In this document: in pieces, positions 46,735 through 60,609 of the stretch
How the letters are laid out: every line of letters begins with the position of its first letter
Position numbering within the stretch: the stretch's first letter is position 1
Assembly: GCA_907163375.1 (NCBI GenBank)
Contig: CAJQUW010008641.1
Span: forward strand, 115,293 to 179,292
DNA: 64,000 bases
Reading direction: 5' to 3'
DNA from: Prostheceraeus crozeri
Lineage: Eukaryota; Platyhelminthes; Polycladida; Euryleptidae
Notes under the pieces: model-generated
Databases searched by the model: none
What the model was told of the DNA's origin: nothing
The model's input: the letters and a program-made list of their open reading frames with translations, nothing else
Program-made: the position numbers and the translations under genes

Positions 46735-47565
46735 TTAAGGGAGAACACCGAGATGAAGCCTTCCAAACAAGTGTGAGATTAAAACAAACTTAAACAGTTT
46801 TGAAAAAAGTTACCACAGAATTGGACGCAACTGATGCATAGCTATCACAAGGAATTAATATTTTATAAATCCTCAGTGTACATGACAACCTTGGAGAGAT
46901 TAAGTCTGCTAAAATTAGCAATTCGATGGTTTGCAATTACTCTAATTAGCTTCCAGCCCCTCTCATTAATGAGAGTATTTTCTTAAAGCGGTATGATCAT
47001 TTGTCAACAAACAACCTGCTCACTGATAGAGCAAAATCACAGACTCAAAGAGCGACAATGATTTCAGTTAACTTTGAAAGATGTAAGTGGGTCCACATTC
47101 ACTATTCAGGATTCACAGAAATGACATACATGAATTTAGTGTGCAACTCATGAAATTCATGTCGAGTGAAAATTGGATTGAAAATACTTGGGAATTTCAG
47201 CATGAATAATATGTCGCGACTTTTTCATTGAAGACTTTCATTGTAATACGGATCATGATATTCCCAATGATAACCAACTTGCCTTTCCGCTTGCATCTAG
47301 GATGCTATATTAGCAAATATTCATTCATTTTGGATATCCAACTAACTTTGTATTCTACACTTACCTTATATATGGAGAGTCAATCCAGTCAGTAGTAGAT
47401 TTTATAATTGGCAAATTTTGACTTTTTTAAAAGTGCTCAAATACTTGCTTTTGGAGATCACGGGGGACGTAATCTCCCTAAAGAGAAACTGACATCTTTT
47501 CATATAAAAATTTTCGTAACCGTATACAGATACTTTTTGAAGTCGACACTCTACCTGTTATATAC
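46735..47565 (+). repeat. R1 repeat, longest copy
   Basis: About 830 bp outside the right TIR. Its distal half (47055-47565) is the inverse of 30362-30830. Its proximal half matches 27330-27660. No coding content is recognised. Confidence 0.7.
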
Positions 47566-47639
47566 TATCCGGGCTAACGTCCACCACCTGTGATTCACGA
47601 CAAATTAAGAGTATTTTTTCTTGATAATTTTCGTAGAAT

Positions 47640-47870
47640 CAATATTGGGCTGGTGGACGCTAGTCGAGAACGCACTCGACAGCTTGTAGCACTTATACAG
47701 GCTGAAATATAAAGTGAAAGGTTCACTCGACAATCTGGTTCCTTCCGCTGTTTTATTATTAAGAGTGCAGAGCATAGCCAATACAGTGGCTCTTCTTTTA
47801 ACTCTTGTTGAGTTAAAAGCACTCTTCTGGATCCCATCCCATTCTCACATTATCTTAAACGTCGCACATT
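47640..47870 (+). pseudogene. LINE RNase H relic
   Basis: One + strand frame ends KALFWIPSHSHI, like the W-I-P-S-H-x-G-I segment of RNase H domains in LINE ORF2. The preceding SAVLLLRVQSIA resembles the normal Ser-x-x-x-A-E-x-x-A-I strand, with key residues lost. Confidence 0.45.
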
Positions 47871-50800
47871 GAATACCACAAATGACAATCAATCACTACA
47901 CCTATATGAGAAATTGTGTGAGGGAGAAAGTGATAACAAACTGTGAAAGTAACATCCGCTATTTGGAAATTAAATTTATTCAGTTGAGCTTATACCGTCA
48001 GTCTGCACCGCCAATTTCGTCTGTCATAGTTGATTTGATTGTTACGCTCACCGATTATTCAGATCTTCACTTTCAAACCTCACTTTGTGCCTCTCTCGAG
48101 TTTTTCTCTCTTTAGGCCTCTTCACCAAGTCCCTTATATTGTGATTCTATACTTGAATCGTCATTCGTTGGCACTAAAACGTTTCATGCGGATGATGAAA
48201 ATAACCCTGAACACTCATTTCTCAAACCTCTTCTCACTTGTCCCCCATACCGAACATTTTATCTATCTCCTGAACGGAGGAAGATACAAGCCCCAAATTT
48301 TATATGGCATATTTTCGTGCGTACTCTCGACAGCTTTCCACCAAATTTGAATAACATTCGGTCTAAATTACTTTCGTCACAATAGCACATTTCAAAAATC
48401 TGAAATGCACGACAGATTTGTCGTAATTTTGCATTATTTTCGCTTTGAATGTTTTCTCGGTTTTGTCACATTATTTATTAATATCAAAACTATTTCGATA
48501 TTCCATAAAATATAAATTATATTATATACATATAATTATAATTATATGATACAGGCAAAATGGTAAGTTCCCTTGAAGATTATTTAGACTTCGACGTTTT
48601 GAATTCAAAATTCAAAATTGTGAAATTTTCGTATTATTGGGGATACCGCGGATTACATATTCACTTGTACTAATATTATATTGGCATTTCCATCATCTCA
48701 ACGTATTTACTTCTTGAATCTTTTTATCATAATAATCTGACCATCGTCATCAAAAGAGCTTTCATTTCGTGCATTTTGATTTATGGAAATTTGGTGTCAA
48801 ATGGTTTTTGTAGATAGGAGCGGAATATAATATACGCCATGGTACAAAACGTCATACATTTTTGACTTTTGACCCTTACAATTTGACTTCTACAAGGTGA
48901 CCTTGAATCACCCAAAAACCAATGATAAATATTCTGACTCGAGAGCTTTTTTTGGTGTACTTTTATCTTTGATATTTGGTACTTGTGTTTCCTCGATTAT
49001 AAGCGCATGGGCCGCGCTGGATTACTTGAAACGTTTTAATCCAATTTTTTCGCATGCGGGCTGCTGGTTGACTCTACATGGTCCGGTAGAATCTGGGAAC
49101 TGTTCTTTCAAACTAGCGCACTGGTTCTAACATAGTAGAGTAAAGTCTAATAACTGACTCATGAGAGCATGTTGAATTACGCAAAAAATTATCTTGTGAG
49201 GTATGTTGAAGCCATGAGTCGCCAAATAAAGTATCTCCTTTGAACATCTACATAGGGCCTTTTTAAAAGCACAACTAAATGAACTAAACTGGTATGACAT
49301 TATTCAATATGCTGATGTAATTTGACAGGTGCTGAATAGATAGTTTGATCGGTTGGGTAGGGTCTTATTTCCCGCTCACATTATGGCCAATGTTATATTA
49401 TTCTGTATTCTTATCTTATATTATGTGAGACATTAATTCTTTTATTAAGCAATTTTTTCTTCTTTTTCAATATTTATCCATTTTTAATTCACTATTCAGT
49501 TTTAAACTGGTGGGTGGTACGCTAAAAGTTTTCTTAAAATTGTCACAAATCTTACAGATAGTCGGGCGAATGACGATAGCCCGGGCTTGGATGTTGGGCA
49601 AAAGGTTCTTGTTATAAATATCGATTTCTGCACACCATAGGTTTTGGGTTTCACTGCCTTACAAACAAAAATGGATATGAGCTTAGGTCCCTTTCCTTCT
49701 TGAAATCAAAAAACCGCTCCCTTTTAGCCGACCACTCACAGCTGCGACCCACTCCCTGCAACGACCGCTTTCCCATAATCCGGAACATTCTCCACTGAAA
49801 TTGACTCACACAGCAGCGACCACCACCTTGCAACGACCAATCCTCTGCAAATGGAAAAAGAGCGTCAATATCGGAAATTTAACATTAAGACCATCAATTG
49901 CACCTAGCTGAATGTAATATTGTTAAATCAAGTCTATGTATACAGTAGACATAAGAGGTAAAAAAAGAAATGGAGTCAAGTATTCTAGTCATGCGCAAAA
50001 CATCTTTTGAAGCAAACGTCGGTTCTCAAAGTTACATGTAGGAATACAATCAAAAGCACCATAGGCAGTATATAATGGGCATGGTAGTTTGTGCTGTGGA
50101 AGAAACATACCCCATCCTCCACATATAAGAGCGACCAGCCCCTGCACCGAACCACTTTTCCTTACTCCCTTTAGTGTGGTCGTTATGTGAGGGGGACTAT
50201 TGGCATTACGTGAACAGATGACGGGGAAAAGACTAAACTCTGATCGGTGTACGTGTGATCTGCAGAAGTCAAACATTTCATATGCAGCGCGGCGGATCTC
50301 CTACTGCTCAATCCATTGTAAGTAATCGCATAAAATGACATGCGATTAGTTGCACAATGACATGTCATAGCCTACTTGCTTTTAGGTAAGTTTTAATCTG
50401 ATGTCTTGCCTTATTGAAACATTATTCAAGGGGGACGGTGAGAAATTGGCATTTAGTTTTACTATACAATGCGGCCTGCTATTATGGTGACATGCCGCAT
50501 AATGAATCATCGCAGTTGCCAACTGTAGCCAGTGCACATGCACATTACCCGATAATCAAGCAAAATAATATTAATATTTGCCTCAGCCAAAGCGTATCAA
50601 CATGAACGAGATATTTAATTACCTAACATCATCATGTTGTTTAGATACTAACCTCACAAATTATCGCGCAATGGCTCTGATTACCTGATGCGCTCTCCTA
50701 ATCTTTGATGTTTTACCGCCGATGTCGTAACCCTCGCGTTTTCCACGCCATCTCTTCCTGCTCTTCGCATGCGTTGTGCAATGTACACGAGACTATTGCG

Positions 50801-53800
50801 CATTGCTGGTCCTATGCGAGATGTTTCCATGAGAGAGCGCGGAAGACCTCTGTCACCCCTTCTTCCTGTAATTCAGTTACGACTGCTTGTTTCATTACTC
50901 TTGACGTTTCGTGTGACATCGCAAATTGTCCGAGTTATTTTGTCCTCGTCTTTCAGTTGTTTATGGCGAGATGGCATCTGGTCTAGAGCTGTTTTTCTGG
51001 ACTAACTTTGTTTGCTCTGAATTCAGTTAGCTTATACAGACAACATCAGAAGTCAGCCGCAGCGCATTTCACTAGAGTAAATCAAATTTCGCTCTGCTTT
51101 AGTTAAGAGTCCAGCTGATAGAAAGAAAGTATGAGTCCAGCAGGTCCATATGTATCACACACAATGAACGAAATTGAGATGTTTGGAATCCGAAGTGTTG
51201 CGTTCATATAAATCTGCAAAATCCGAGTACAGTGAAGAAAAGAAATTAAAAATAACTGTAAAATGAATAGGCGATTCTGGGAAAGTGCTGAGAGCAAATG
51301 TGGATCGAATAATGGCAATTAAATGGTTATAATTAGGGCCGTAGTGCGGTAGCCGGCAATCCCTACTCGCAGCGATGCACCGGTTATAATAAGCCGTTTG
51401 CACTGGATCTAATAGTTACTAATTAAAGGCTATCGATAATATTAATAGATAAGCGTAATTATTTGGATTCAAAATAATTGAAAATCATAACCATTCATTT
51501 AAAGAACTGACAAATAAAAACCACATAGGCCTAATCACTAAGTTAGTACATGGCACTTATCTAAAATTTGAAACCTGAGAATTATGCACGCACCCTGGAC
51601 ACATAGAAGGTATAAACGATTGCTGCAGTCTAGCTGAGAGAGGATGTCTCAGATCGTCCAATGGGACAGCCGTTCTGCTAGGAATCAGTGTGAACAAAAC
51701 ATGATCTTCACAATAAAGAGCTTTTGTGAAACAACCTTTTCAGTTGTTTTTAAAGAAAAATTTACAACATAGCACAAAATTTGCGCATTTCGACTTTTGA
51801 GCATGTGCGACCCTGGGCCAGTGACCGTGCGGTGGCTACTTAGTTCGGGTAGGCTGAAATTTGTTGCACTGCTGTCTTGCAAATCGTCAAAATCATCTGT
51901 ATAGCTGATTTAATTATACTCTAATCTGACTGTATAGCGTAGCATAGTTCACGATGATTGCATCATTGTCTGAGATCTCGTAACAAGTCAATTTCCCTAT
52001 GTTTTCAGTGAATGGAAACCATCTACCACTTGTTTCATTTATTACATGTAGTCCCATACCATCAACCCTTACAGATACAAATGATAAAACAAATATAATT
52101 CAGTCGTAAATGCAATAAGCCCATTCTAATTTTATAAAAAAATCAAGCCTGGGTCACTTTCAAAACACAGTGGCTTCAATTTTAGACCAAGCCATACTAA
52201 TGCTTGAATCAGACATATCGTAAGATAAGCAGACAATTCATAAGAATATAGTATGATAACAAAAAAATACCGGTACTTCACTTGTAAATAAAGTCCATTC
52301 GCCTGTCTTTTTTCAAAAGAAATTTGTATCTAGTAACAAGATGTATTAAAAAGTCTGGTCCTGCCTTTGTAAATTCTACCTAAAACGCTCTTTTTCTATA
52401 GCAATAATGCCGAAATCAGACAATCGTGTTCACCTGAAGTCTCGATTTCGTGAAAACGACTACACCTCCTAACACGTTTTCAAAGCAGGAAAATGATCTT
52501 TCCACGTGAACAGAGGTAGCAGGTAAAGCGGTTTTACAATAGTCATACAGAGACTCAAAAGTTTATATACTTCAGGCGCAGGATCATGCCATTCATTCAC
52601 CGATTTTGTGAAAGAAATGAAAACAATTCACAAGAATTTTGAGCCATTTGTCATGAAATGATCTCTCTAGTATTGTACAACCCAATAAGAATCAGACTTC
52701 AACCGAAGTCAAAATCAAACTCCGTTGGATACAAAGCACGGAGCTTGTTAAATAAATCGCTGTCAATAAGAATCACAATATTCTCGAAATATTGTTCCAT
52801 CGAGAAGACGAAAGAAGTCCAGATGGTGAATGTCCATGATAACGGCGTTTCAAATGTTCTTTTAAAGTTATCAAACACGTTCAAAGTATAGAAAAACATG
52901 CAATGAGTCACTATTAGATTTTTGTGTTCTGTAAGCTTGTGTGCACAAGATCGTAGACGTCAATTATTTTTGCATTTGTCAACGAAGCTCAAATAAAACG
53001 TATCAAAATCACTTCTCTTCGAGGTCCAAAAATTATCGCACAGTCTTCGATTCGCTTTATACAAAAAGGAATGTGATTCATTTGTTTGCGTTTCTGCAAG
53101 ATGCTGTACAGTGAGTCAATTTCACGAAAAATTAGGCGAAATAGTAACAATACAAAAACACATTCACTTAGCTGAGCATTCATCTACGTAAGTGAGTCCT
53201 CTCACAGGAATGAGAAAAGAAAGCACCGTTCAGGCCGTCCAGAGTAGAAAAAAATAATGTTGCACCTAACTGTCAATGACGTCTAGTCGACTGCAACAAA
53301 ACTAAGGTTCAACTTGTCGTGAATAACAATGAACAAATATGGACTCCGGGGATCACATGCTTGATCAAATCACAATGCACTCACTTTTTCAGCAGATGAC
53401 ATTGCACAGACAACAACCGTCTCGTTACTGTTTGACTAATTAACTTTGTTAGTGCATTCATATTCGGGACAACAACGTTTTCCATAACATCTGCCATTGA
53501 ATTTTGTGCTGATCTGTCAGCACCTGATATCAATAAATCCAATAAAAGATGTCAATAATCTCATCGCCGCGCAAAATATCGATCTGCAAAACAATAGAAA
53601 AACTGAGCTTTTCTGCTAAATGTCAGTTGTTTCATCAGCCTCTATAGGGAATTCCGAACAATAGTCTCGCTTACCTCTTTCGCGATGTTATTTCCGAGAT
53701 AACTGTTGCAACGATGGATGAAATAAGGTCGTTTTGAATCCGATTTGATGTACCTTTGAAACAACAGTTGATGATTCTAAGTGCGATGCAAGACGATAAT

Positions 53801-56800
53801 CATCTTCGGACAAAACATTTATAAGCTCAAGATAGTTACCCTTGTTCACCGAAGGATCACTTTTTCTAAATGCTAATTCTTGTTTGGCCAAATAGATCAT
53901 GGCCACTTTTTGATTATGCGCACTCACTACCTGTTAGCTTCTTCAACTGAATGTGTGTGTCAAATTAATGTGTTCTATCCGTGTAGATCCGGAAAAAATC
54001 GTTATGAGAGCTCCACAATTGATTGGATATGCGTTTTTGAGCGTTCATGGCGCTGAATATGCATTTGACACAATGCTTCAAATCGTCGTAGCCTTCTTTA
54101 TTCCATTGCAGTCTTTGTCTTGTTGAACACACAAGCAGGGAGGAAAGCAGAACAATTTATCTTTTTCTGGGACAACCACAAAGCCAGACTTTTCTAGTGA
54201 AAATTTCAGAATGAAACTTCCGTTCGTACGTCTTCTCCCTTGAATGATATTTTCAAGGTGGGCAATGTCTTATCAAGATTAATTATTTCCATCTTTTCAC
54301 TGAAGGGAAGCAAAGAAAATTTGATGTTGTCTAAGCAACTTTTTCAATCTTCCATCGCCTTCCACCTGAACTCGAACACTCGACGTCAGACGTGAAAGAC
54401 AAAATGATTCGCTTCCTCAATACCAGTTTAGTGCAATCCTACATCCCTCTGCCGGCAACAGAACCCACAGCTGTAGTGCACTGTTTACATCTCGCTGCGT
54501 TCATCACCTTGGAGCCAGTGGGCGGAAAAAGACGAAACAAGCTCAACAAAGTGGTTAACATAGCGGCGTGCTTGAACCACAATGGCATACTTCGGCATAC
54601 AAACAACGAGACGAACATTCATGACAAGATCTTTGGTTAGTGTGCTGCGGCACAGGCCGAAAAAGCGTTTGTAATAAGTTCTTCCGCTCCAACTTCTAGG
54701 TGAAAAATAAACAGGAATCGCTATCACCGTTTCATGTCGCTCTTGAAATAACACAGAATTTTGTGTTGTTTGAATATAAGCGCATGCTATGTATTATTCA
54801 GGAAAAATGTGATGCCAACAAGGAAGCTGTAAATTTTGACATTAAACTATCGTCTATTTTATGAGTGTGGGATTCATTCCCAATTCGCTTCCAAAATATT
54901 GTAATTGATAGCATTTGTGTATGTCAGCGATACCCCAGGAAAATCTTGATGAGTAGGCTATGCCCACTCAGCCTACCCTGAATGCACGTCAATGCCCTGG
55001 GCAGGGATTCTTATAAGCATGATTTGCTAATTTTTCACTCATAAGCAAACTTGAGATCATCTTTATTGTTTTCTTTAGAAAATCATTTGTTGGGCAATAT
55101 ATAATAAAAATTCAAATTTTTGATTTAATGTGTGTGAATGCTATCTGTTCTAGTGTGTGTGTGTGTTTGTGTGTGTACAATTTTGACTTGAGTTTCTTAC
55201 TCTACAATTTCCTTTAGGACAGTAGTAGCCCTACCGAGACCACATAGAAATGCATTCTTTTTGAACTGAGTGCATGTGAACTTAAGCGGACATGAGCAGT
55301 TATAACCAACTATATAAATCTCGTTTTATTATACGATTCTGCATGTAAAACACTCGGTACCTAAGGTTTTTGCTCTGTGATTGGCGCAGTATGTTGCTGA
55401 TGCGCCAATGAGAAGTATCACCGGAAACTCAAACGAACTCCTCGATCCCTCTCCTCCACTAAACATATATTTGAAGACATAATTTATTAGTGATAACTTA
55501 TTCGATAAAAATTTGAATTCAGATCTTGAAAAACTTGCAGTTTCATACTTATCCATAAAAAAAGATATGTAGGCTACTTGAAAGCTTCTTTGACAAAGCA
55601 CTCTTTCACTCTATGTTGCCAGGTATACAGACTATTCAGTAGGGCTTGGTTTCTTATGGCACCGGAATTTACCGAAAGTCCCCCCGACTTACCAAGCTTT
55701 ATGACTTTCGTTTCCAATAGTTTGCCCCGGAGTAAGCTTTAGGGAGGTGCTTATTTCAGTCTGCTTGATCAATCTTTGCTTCACGCTGCTACGGCAGGAC
55801 AATTGATGCTTCTTTTTTTTCTATTCATTTTGTCATCTTCTAGGCAGTAGTTTGATGCAGCATTTAAGTGTCGTTAGGGGATAAAAGAATAAATCGAAAT
55901 CCTTTCATTTGAATAACATTGACAAGCATGATTTTAACTTAAATAAGCTCTTACACTTGAATCAATGGATCTGATCGGATCCTCATCTCCGGATATCAGA
56001 CTCAGAGTTTCAGGAGCACATCGCCATGTTCGCGATTATAAATCATCGACACAAGAAACAGTATGAGTAGGTGATAGTGGCGTTGAGAAAAGTTCTCTTG
56101 ATCCGATGACATGGACGTGCGAAAATCATATATTTCTTATTTCTCTCTTCGGCATAGGCTGCCCTGCCATGAATTTTGAAGGAGACCGGCGCGGTCCAGT
56201 TAAAACCTATGCTATGGCCTATGTCGGCCAATCAACGATGCATTCAGTGGTAAAGAAGAAATCGTCATTCCAGTCAATCATAGAAAAACACAGCATTGTA
56301 GGAGTGCAATGTATATGCATTAATTGCGGACCATATTTGAAAAGTACCTACACCCCTACTGTATACGCATGCTATGGGTGATCATGTTTCTTAATTAAAC
56401 AGTTAAACTAGTGTATTACTATTTTATGTCATATAATATAATAATATAATATTGTCGCTTTTATTTTGGTCTACTTCTTGATGCAAATACACATTCTGTG
56501 AACCATGCTGGCAAAATTAAACATCCGATGACAGTAAGTAAAGTAAAGAATATTAGTGCCAATGATTAATTCAGATCATGACACAAAATAGAAAGCTAAC
56601 GAGCATAGGAGGAAAAGTTGTATGAATCCATCTACCAAATTTTATAAAAGATTTGCTATAACGAAAAGTATTTGTCGACAGGTAGCTGAAGTTGTACCAG
56701 CCGATTCTCATCGATATATTTTGAGATAGGTCGTACATCGAACAGTGTGTGTTGTCATAAGTGGTGTGATTATCATATTTTTCAATATTAACAAAACAAT

Positions 56801-57364
56801 TTTCAAACATATTTTTGTTCGGCAGAATCTAAAAGGCAGATTCCTTCTCATCACGAGAAGAAAACCAATTATCTGCCTTCAATGCGAACAATATCATGCA
56901 GTTAGTAATCATAGCTGCATTTACAAAAACACAGGGAAATGTATATGTCAATACACAACGGATAAATGCGGGTGTAGGGCAAGAAGCATTATATCCTTTT
57001 GACAACCACTGCGTCTGGAGATTGCACACAACGAAAATTCTGCGAGATGCCTCTTTTGTTTAACAATATAGTTCACATGTTTATTCCACTTCATGTCAAG
57101 CGGAAAAGAATAAACACCAAGGAATTTGGAAAATGTACAACATTAGGCAAAAACGCTCCGAAATCATACAAATCATTTGATTAGTCATTTCTAATTGGAC
57201 TTTGTAATGATATCCATAACAAATGATCTTGAACTATTGATTGACAAGCCAACCATGGACGACCAAGCATTGATGTGATCCCAGTCTTGTTGAAAGTGAT
57301 CTTCATAGTGTGTCCTCATGAAATGAAGAACAACTATGTCAGTAGTAACAAAAGGTCCAGAATA
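47871..57364. other. about 9.5 kb with no recognisable gene
   Basis: AT-rich DNA with a (GT)n tract near 55155-55180. All open frames are under 100 codons and none shows a domain or splice context I can support. A weak Harbinger-like N-terminal resemblance at 50769-51000 was not accepted. Confidence 0.5.
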
Positions 57365-57488
57365 AACACAGCGCCCCCCCCTGGAACGACAGAGGTTGTG
57401 GTCTGTCGTGGTGTGCCGGCCAGGTTGGTTCACAACATGTTCGCTGACTCCCCCCCCCTCTGCAACGACAGAGTGTGAGACTCGAGTG

Positions 57489-57610
57489 AGTTGGTCCGAC
57501 CGCCTGGTGGACTTGGGCGACCGTCTAGGTTGACTTGGGCGACCGTCTAGGTTGACGTGGGCGACCGTCTTGGTTGACGTGGGCGACCGTCCTAGGCTTG
57601 ACATGGGCGG
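57489..57610 (+). repeat. 22-bp tandem repeat, four to five units
   Basis: Units of the type ACTTGGGCGACCGTCTAGGT TG repeat with a 22-bp period from 57511, with flanking degenerate units. Confidence 0.85.
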
Positions 57611-57837
57611 GAACCGCCTAGGTTGTCTTGGAAGGTGAGATGTGTAACGGTGGCCAGATTCTTCCGGATTTCAGAGCGTCAAATTCTGCATCTGTGATTG
57701 TGATTTCCAGCTCAATCGGCGAGAGGGAAAACTGTTTGTCTTCAAAATTTTGGCAGAGTTAAAATGTGGGACGTTTTGGTGTATAGGGCCCAAACGAAGC
57801 CTCGGATGAGAAAACGGAGGCCAGATTCGGATTCAGC

Positions 57838-59320
57838 GTGAAATTCTGCATCTGTATGGTGAATTTGAAAGCAATCGGAGAGAAAAAATTTTTCGCTGAC
57901 GTCCCCCCCCCTCTGGACAGCTTGCTTCGATTTTGGCTTCCAGTGGACGGATTTTGTCGTGCGATAGCTCGTTTGAAAGCTAAGAGTGAGACAAATTCAG
58001 TGAAAGAATCGGCTTGTTCCTATCTGTCTTCGTTTAGATGTGAGACGCCATTTAAGAGTTTGGGACATTGGCGAAAAACGACAGAGTTAGAATTTGGGAC
58101 GTTTTGGGCTCTAGCTTCAAAACGAAGCATCGGATTGGAAAACGGATTTCAGATTTGGAATCAGCGTGAAATTCTTTATCTGTATGGTGAGTTTCAAGTC
58201 AATCGGAGAGAAAAAATTTTCAACATTTTTCGAAAAAACGACAGAGTTAGAATTTGGGACGTTTTGGTGTGTAGCGCCCAAACGAAGCATCGGATGAGAA
58301 AACGGAGGCCAGATTCGGAATCTACGTGAAATTTTGGGTTAGGAAGGATGTTTCCAGCGAAATCGGAGAGAAAAAATTTTCACTGACCTCCCCCCCCCTC
58401 TGGACAGCTTGCTTCGATTTTGTCTTCCAGTGGACGGATTTTGTCGTGCGATAGCTCGTTTGAAAGCTAAGAGTGAGACAAATTCACTGAAAGAATCGGC
58501 TTGTTCCTATCTGTCTTCGTTTAGATGTGAGACGCCATTTAAGATTTTGGGACATTGGCGAAAAACGACAGAGTTAGAATTTGGGACGTTTTGGGCTCTA
58601 GCTTCAAAACGAAGCATCGGATGGGAAAACGGATTTCAGATTTGGAATCAGCGTGAAATTCTGCATCTGTATGGTGAGTTTCAAGTCAATCGGAGAGAAA
58701 AAATTTTCAACATTTTTCGAAAAAACGACAGAGTTAGAATTTGGGACGTTTTGGTGTGTAGCGCCCAAACGAAGCCTCGGATGAGAAAACGGAGGCCAGA
58801 TTCGGAATCTACGTGAAATTTTGGGTTAGGAAGGATGTTTCCAGCGAAATCGGAGAGAAAAAATTTTCACTGACGTCCCCCCCCCTCTGGACAGCTTGCT
58901 TCGATTTTGTCTTCCAGTGGACGGATTTTGTCGTGCGATAGCTCGATTGAAAGCTAAGAGTGAGACAAATTCACTGAAAGAATCGGCTTGTTCCTATCTG
59001 TCTTCGTTTAGATGTGAGACGCCATTTAAGATTTTGGGACATTGGCGAAAAACGACAGAGTTAGAATTTGGGACGTTTTGGGCTGTAGCTTCAAAACGAA
59101 GCATCGGATTGGAAAACGGATTTCAGATTTGGAATCAGCGTGAAATTCTCTATCTGTATGGTGAGTTTCAAGTCAATCGGAGAGTTTCAAGTCAATCGGA
59201 GAGAAAAAATTTTCAACATTTTTCGAAAAAACGACAGAGTTAGAATTTTTGCGATGGCTGCCTACTGTAGAGCCAAAACGAAGCATCGGATGGGGAAACG
59301 GAGGCCAGATTCGGATTCAG
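57838..59320 (+). repeat. 487-bp tandem repeat, about three units
   Basis: The CCCCCCCTCTGGACAGCTTG mark recurs near 57903, 58390 and 58876. Each unit has two sub-modules with AATCGGAGAGAAAAA. The repeat stays open in one + frame, but changes against element 1 fall mostly at non-synonymous sites, so I treat it as non-coding. Confidence 0.85.
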
Positions 59321-59413
59321 CGTCAAATTCTACATGGAAATGGTGTATTTCCAGCTCAATCGGAGCACTAGAACCGGAGATAGACGGGATTTTTAGTGTT
59401 TGGATGATGGGTA

Positions 59414-59448
59414 TTACGTCATCAGCTGATCGCCACACACTATATAAG
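59414..59448 (+). promoter_or_regulatory. inward promoter of element 2
   Basis: TTACGTCA (59414-59421, a CRE variant), CAGCTG (59423-59428) and TATATAAG (59441-59448), with the same spacing as in element 1. Confidence 0.65.
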
Positions 59449-59934
59449 CTGAGAAACCGACGGAGACTTTTTCATTTAGAGGAGAACGATTGTCAGAGGT
59501 AGGTCGTCTCTCTGAGCTCCGATGATAGCTTCGGACATTCCAAATCCCGAGTTTCTGTAAGAAACCGACCTTAGAAAATTTCATTGCTTGATATCAGCTA
59601 AGGCGTCAGACTTCGAGGTTCGCCAGGAGATGGCCTTCGTCTCCAGGCCATAAAAGACTCCAAAACTTTAAAGGCTTGTAACTTTGATTCTACAAGTCCG
59701 TTTGACTTGATTCAAAAAAGGTTCGGTCGCTAATGACCTGCCCTAAGTGATGGACTACTTATAAAATTTCATAAGTAGTGCTAAAAAGTTGAAAAATTTA
59801 AATTCACTATTTTTGGAGGTTTTCTGGGGTTTTCGACCCTGCTGAAGTCAATGAAAGCATTTTTTAATGATGTCTGAGCCAGTCTTCTCATGCTATAAGC
59901 GGCTTTTCACTGAAAGCGAGCAAGACACGGAGAG

Positions 59935-60090
59935 TTTTGCTGTAATATTCCACTGACAGGGTGTTCCTTCGGGACGGCGGACGATGCCGTAGTGATAAGT
60001 GTGGCAAGGGAATGTGTCATATTTGAGACCGTAACCGCTGGGGCAACTCATGTTGGGCATTTGACACAGCTCTCAACGTAGCACTTTGAA
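59935..60090 (+). repeat. leader module copy (element 2, 1)
   Basis: The equivalent of 32425-32580, with TTCCTTCGGGACGGCGGACG and GTTGGGCATTTGACACAG. Confidence 0.75.
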
Positions 60091-60177
60091 CGCCAATCGG
60101 TTGAGTCTTAGCTATCTTGTCATGGGTGGCCTCTAAACATCTCCATTGCAAAACGCTGGTGAATCAAGCTCTCTACG

Positions 60178-60264
60178 GCTTGCTATCAAGCTGATCAAAG
60201 CAATAACTTGGGATGTTTCCTCAAGGTTTTCAAGTATGCTGAGTTCAAATCTGCTATCAGATTT
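60178..60264 (+). promoter_or_regulatory. two CTAT-loop hairpins
   Basis: GCTTG-CTAT-CAAGC (60178-60191) and AAATCTG-CTAT-CAGATTT (60247-60264). The second has a 7-bp stem with a different sequence and the same loop. Confidence 0.7.
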
Positions 60265-60532
60265 CAAATTTAGCTAAGTCTAAGGCAGCTTTGAGGGGTT
60301 AGATCCCAGCTACTGATCACTACCTTTGACTCGGCGTTCCTGTTACCACTTCGGGGCAGTGACAATGATGTCTTCAGCTGTAATGAGCGGGTATCGGGGA
60401 AGATCTCTCACTTCCCTAGTGATCAGTACAAGGCCTTCGGGCTGTCGACGGGATCGAGTGCCACTCACTACACTCAAATCTATCATTCCTCACTAAGTGT
60501 AAATTACTGACTATACATTTGTCCTGCTATCA

Positions 60533-60578
60533 GGTTGTTTTGACTTGGTATCTAGTTGAATAGTCTCTTGCTATCAAG
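60533..60578 (+). promoter_or_regulatory. two CTAT-loop hairpins
   Basis: CCTG-CTAT-CAGG (60533-60544) and CTTG-CTAT-CAAG (60567-60578), with a degenerate third between them. The arrangement matches the central leader of element 1. Confidence 0.7.
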
Positions 60579-60609
60579 TGATTCACTTCTGCTCATAAAG
60601 CACATCATC

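Noticed and set aside
49650-50180. Repeated CTGCAACGACC-like phrases, similar to a phrase near element 2's start
   Set aside because: The matches are short and scattered; they do not define a repeat unit.
50705-51005. Possible Harbinger transposase N-terminus (RERGRPLSPLLPVIQL)
   Set aside because: Only one short segment fits. No catalytic DDE region, TIR or target duplication was found nearby.
56571-57604. Several 60-137-codon frames before element 2
   Set aside because: The longest (57191-57604, -) runs through the 22-bp tandem repeat and poly-C tracts; the others show no recognisable content.
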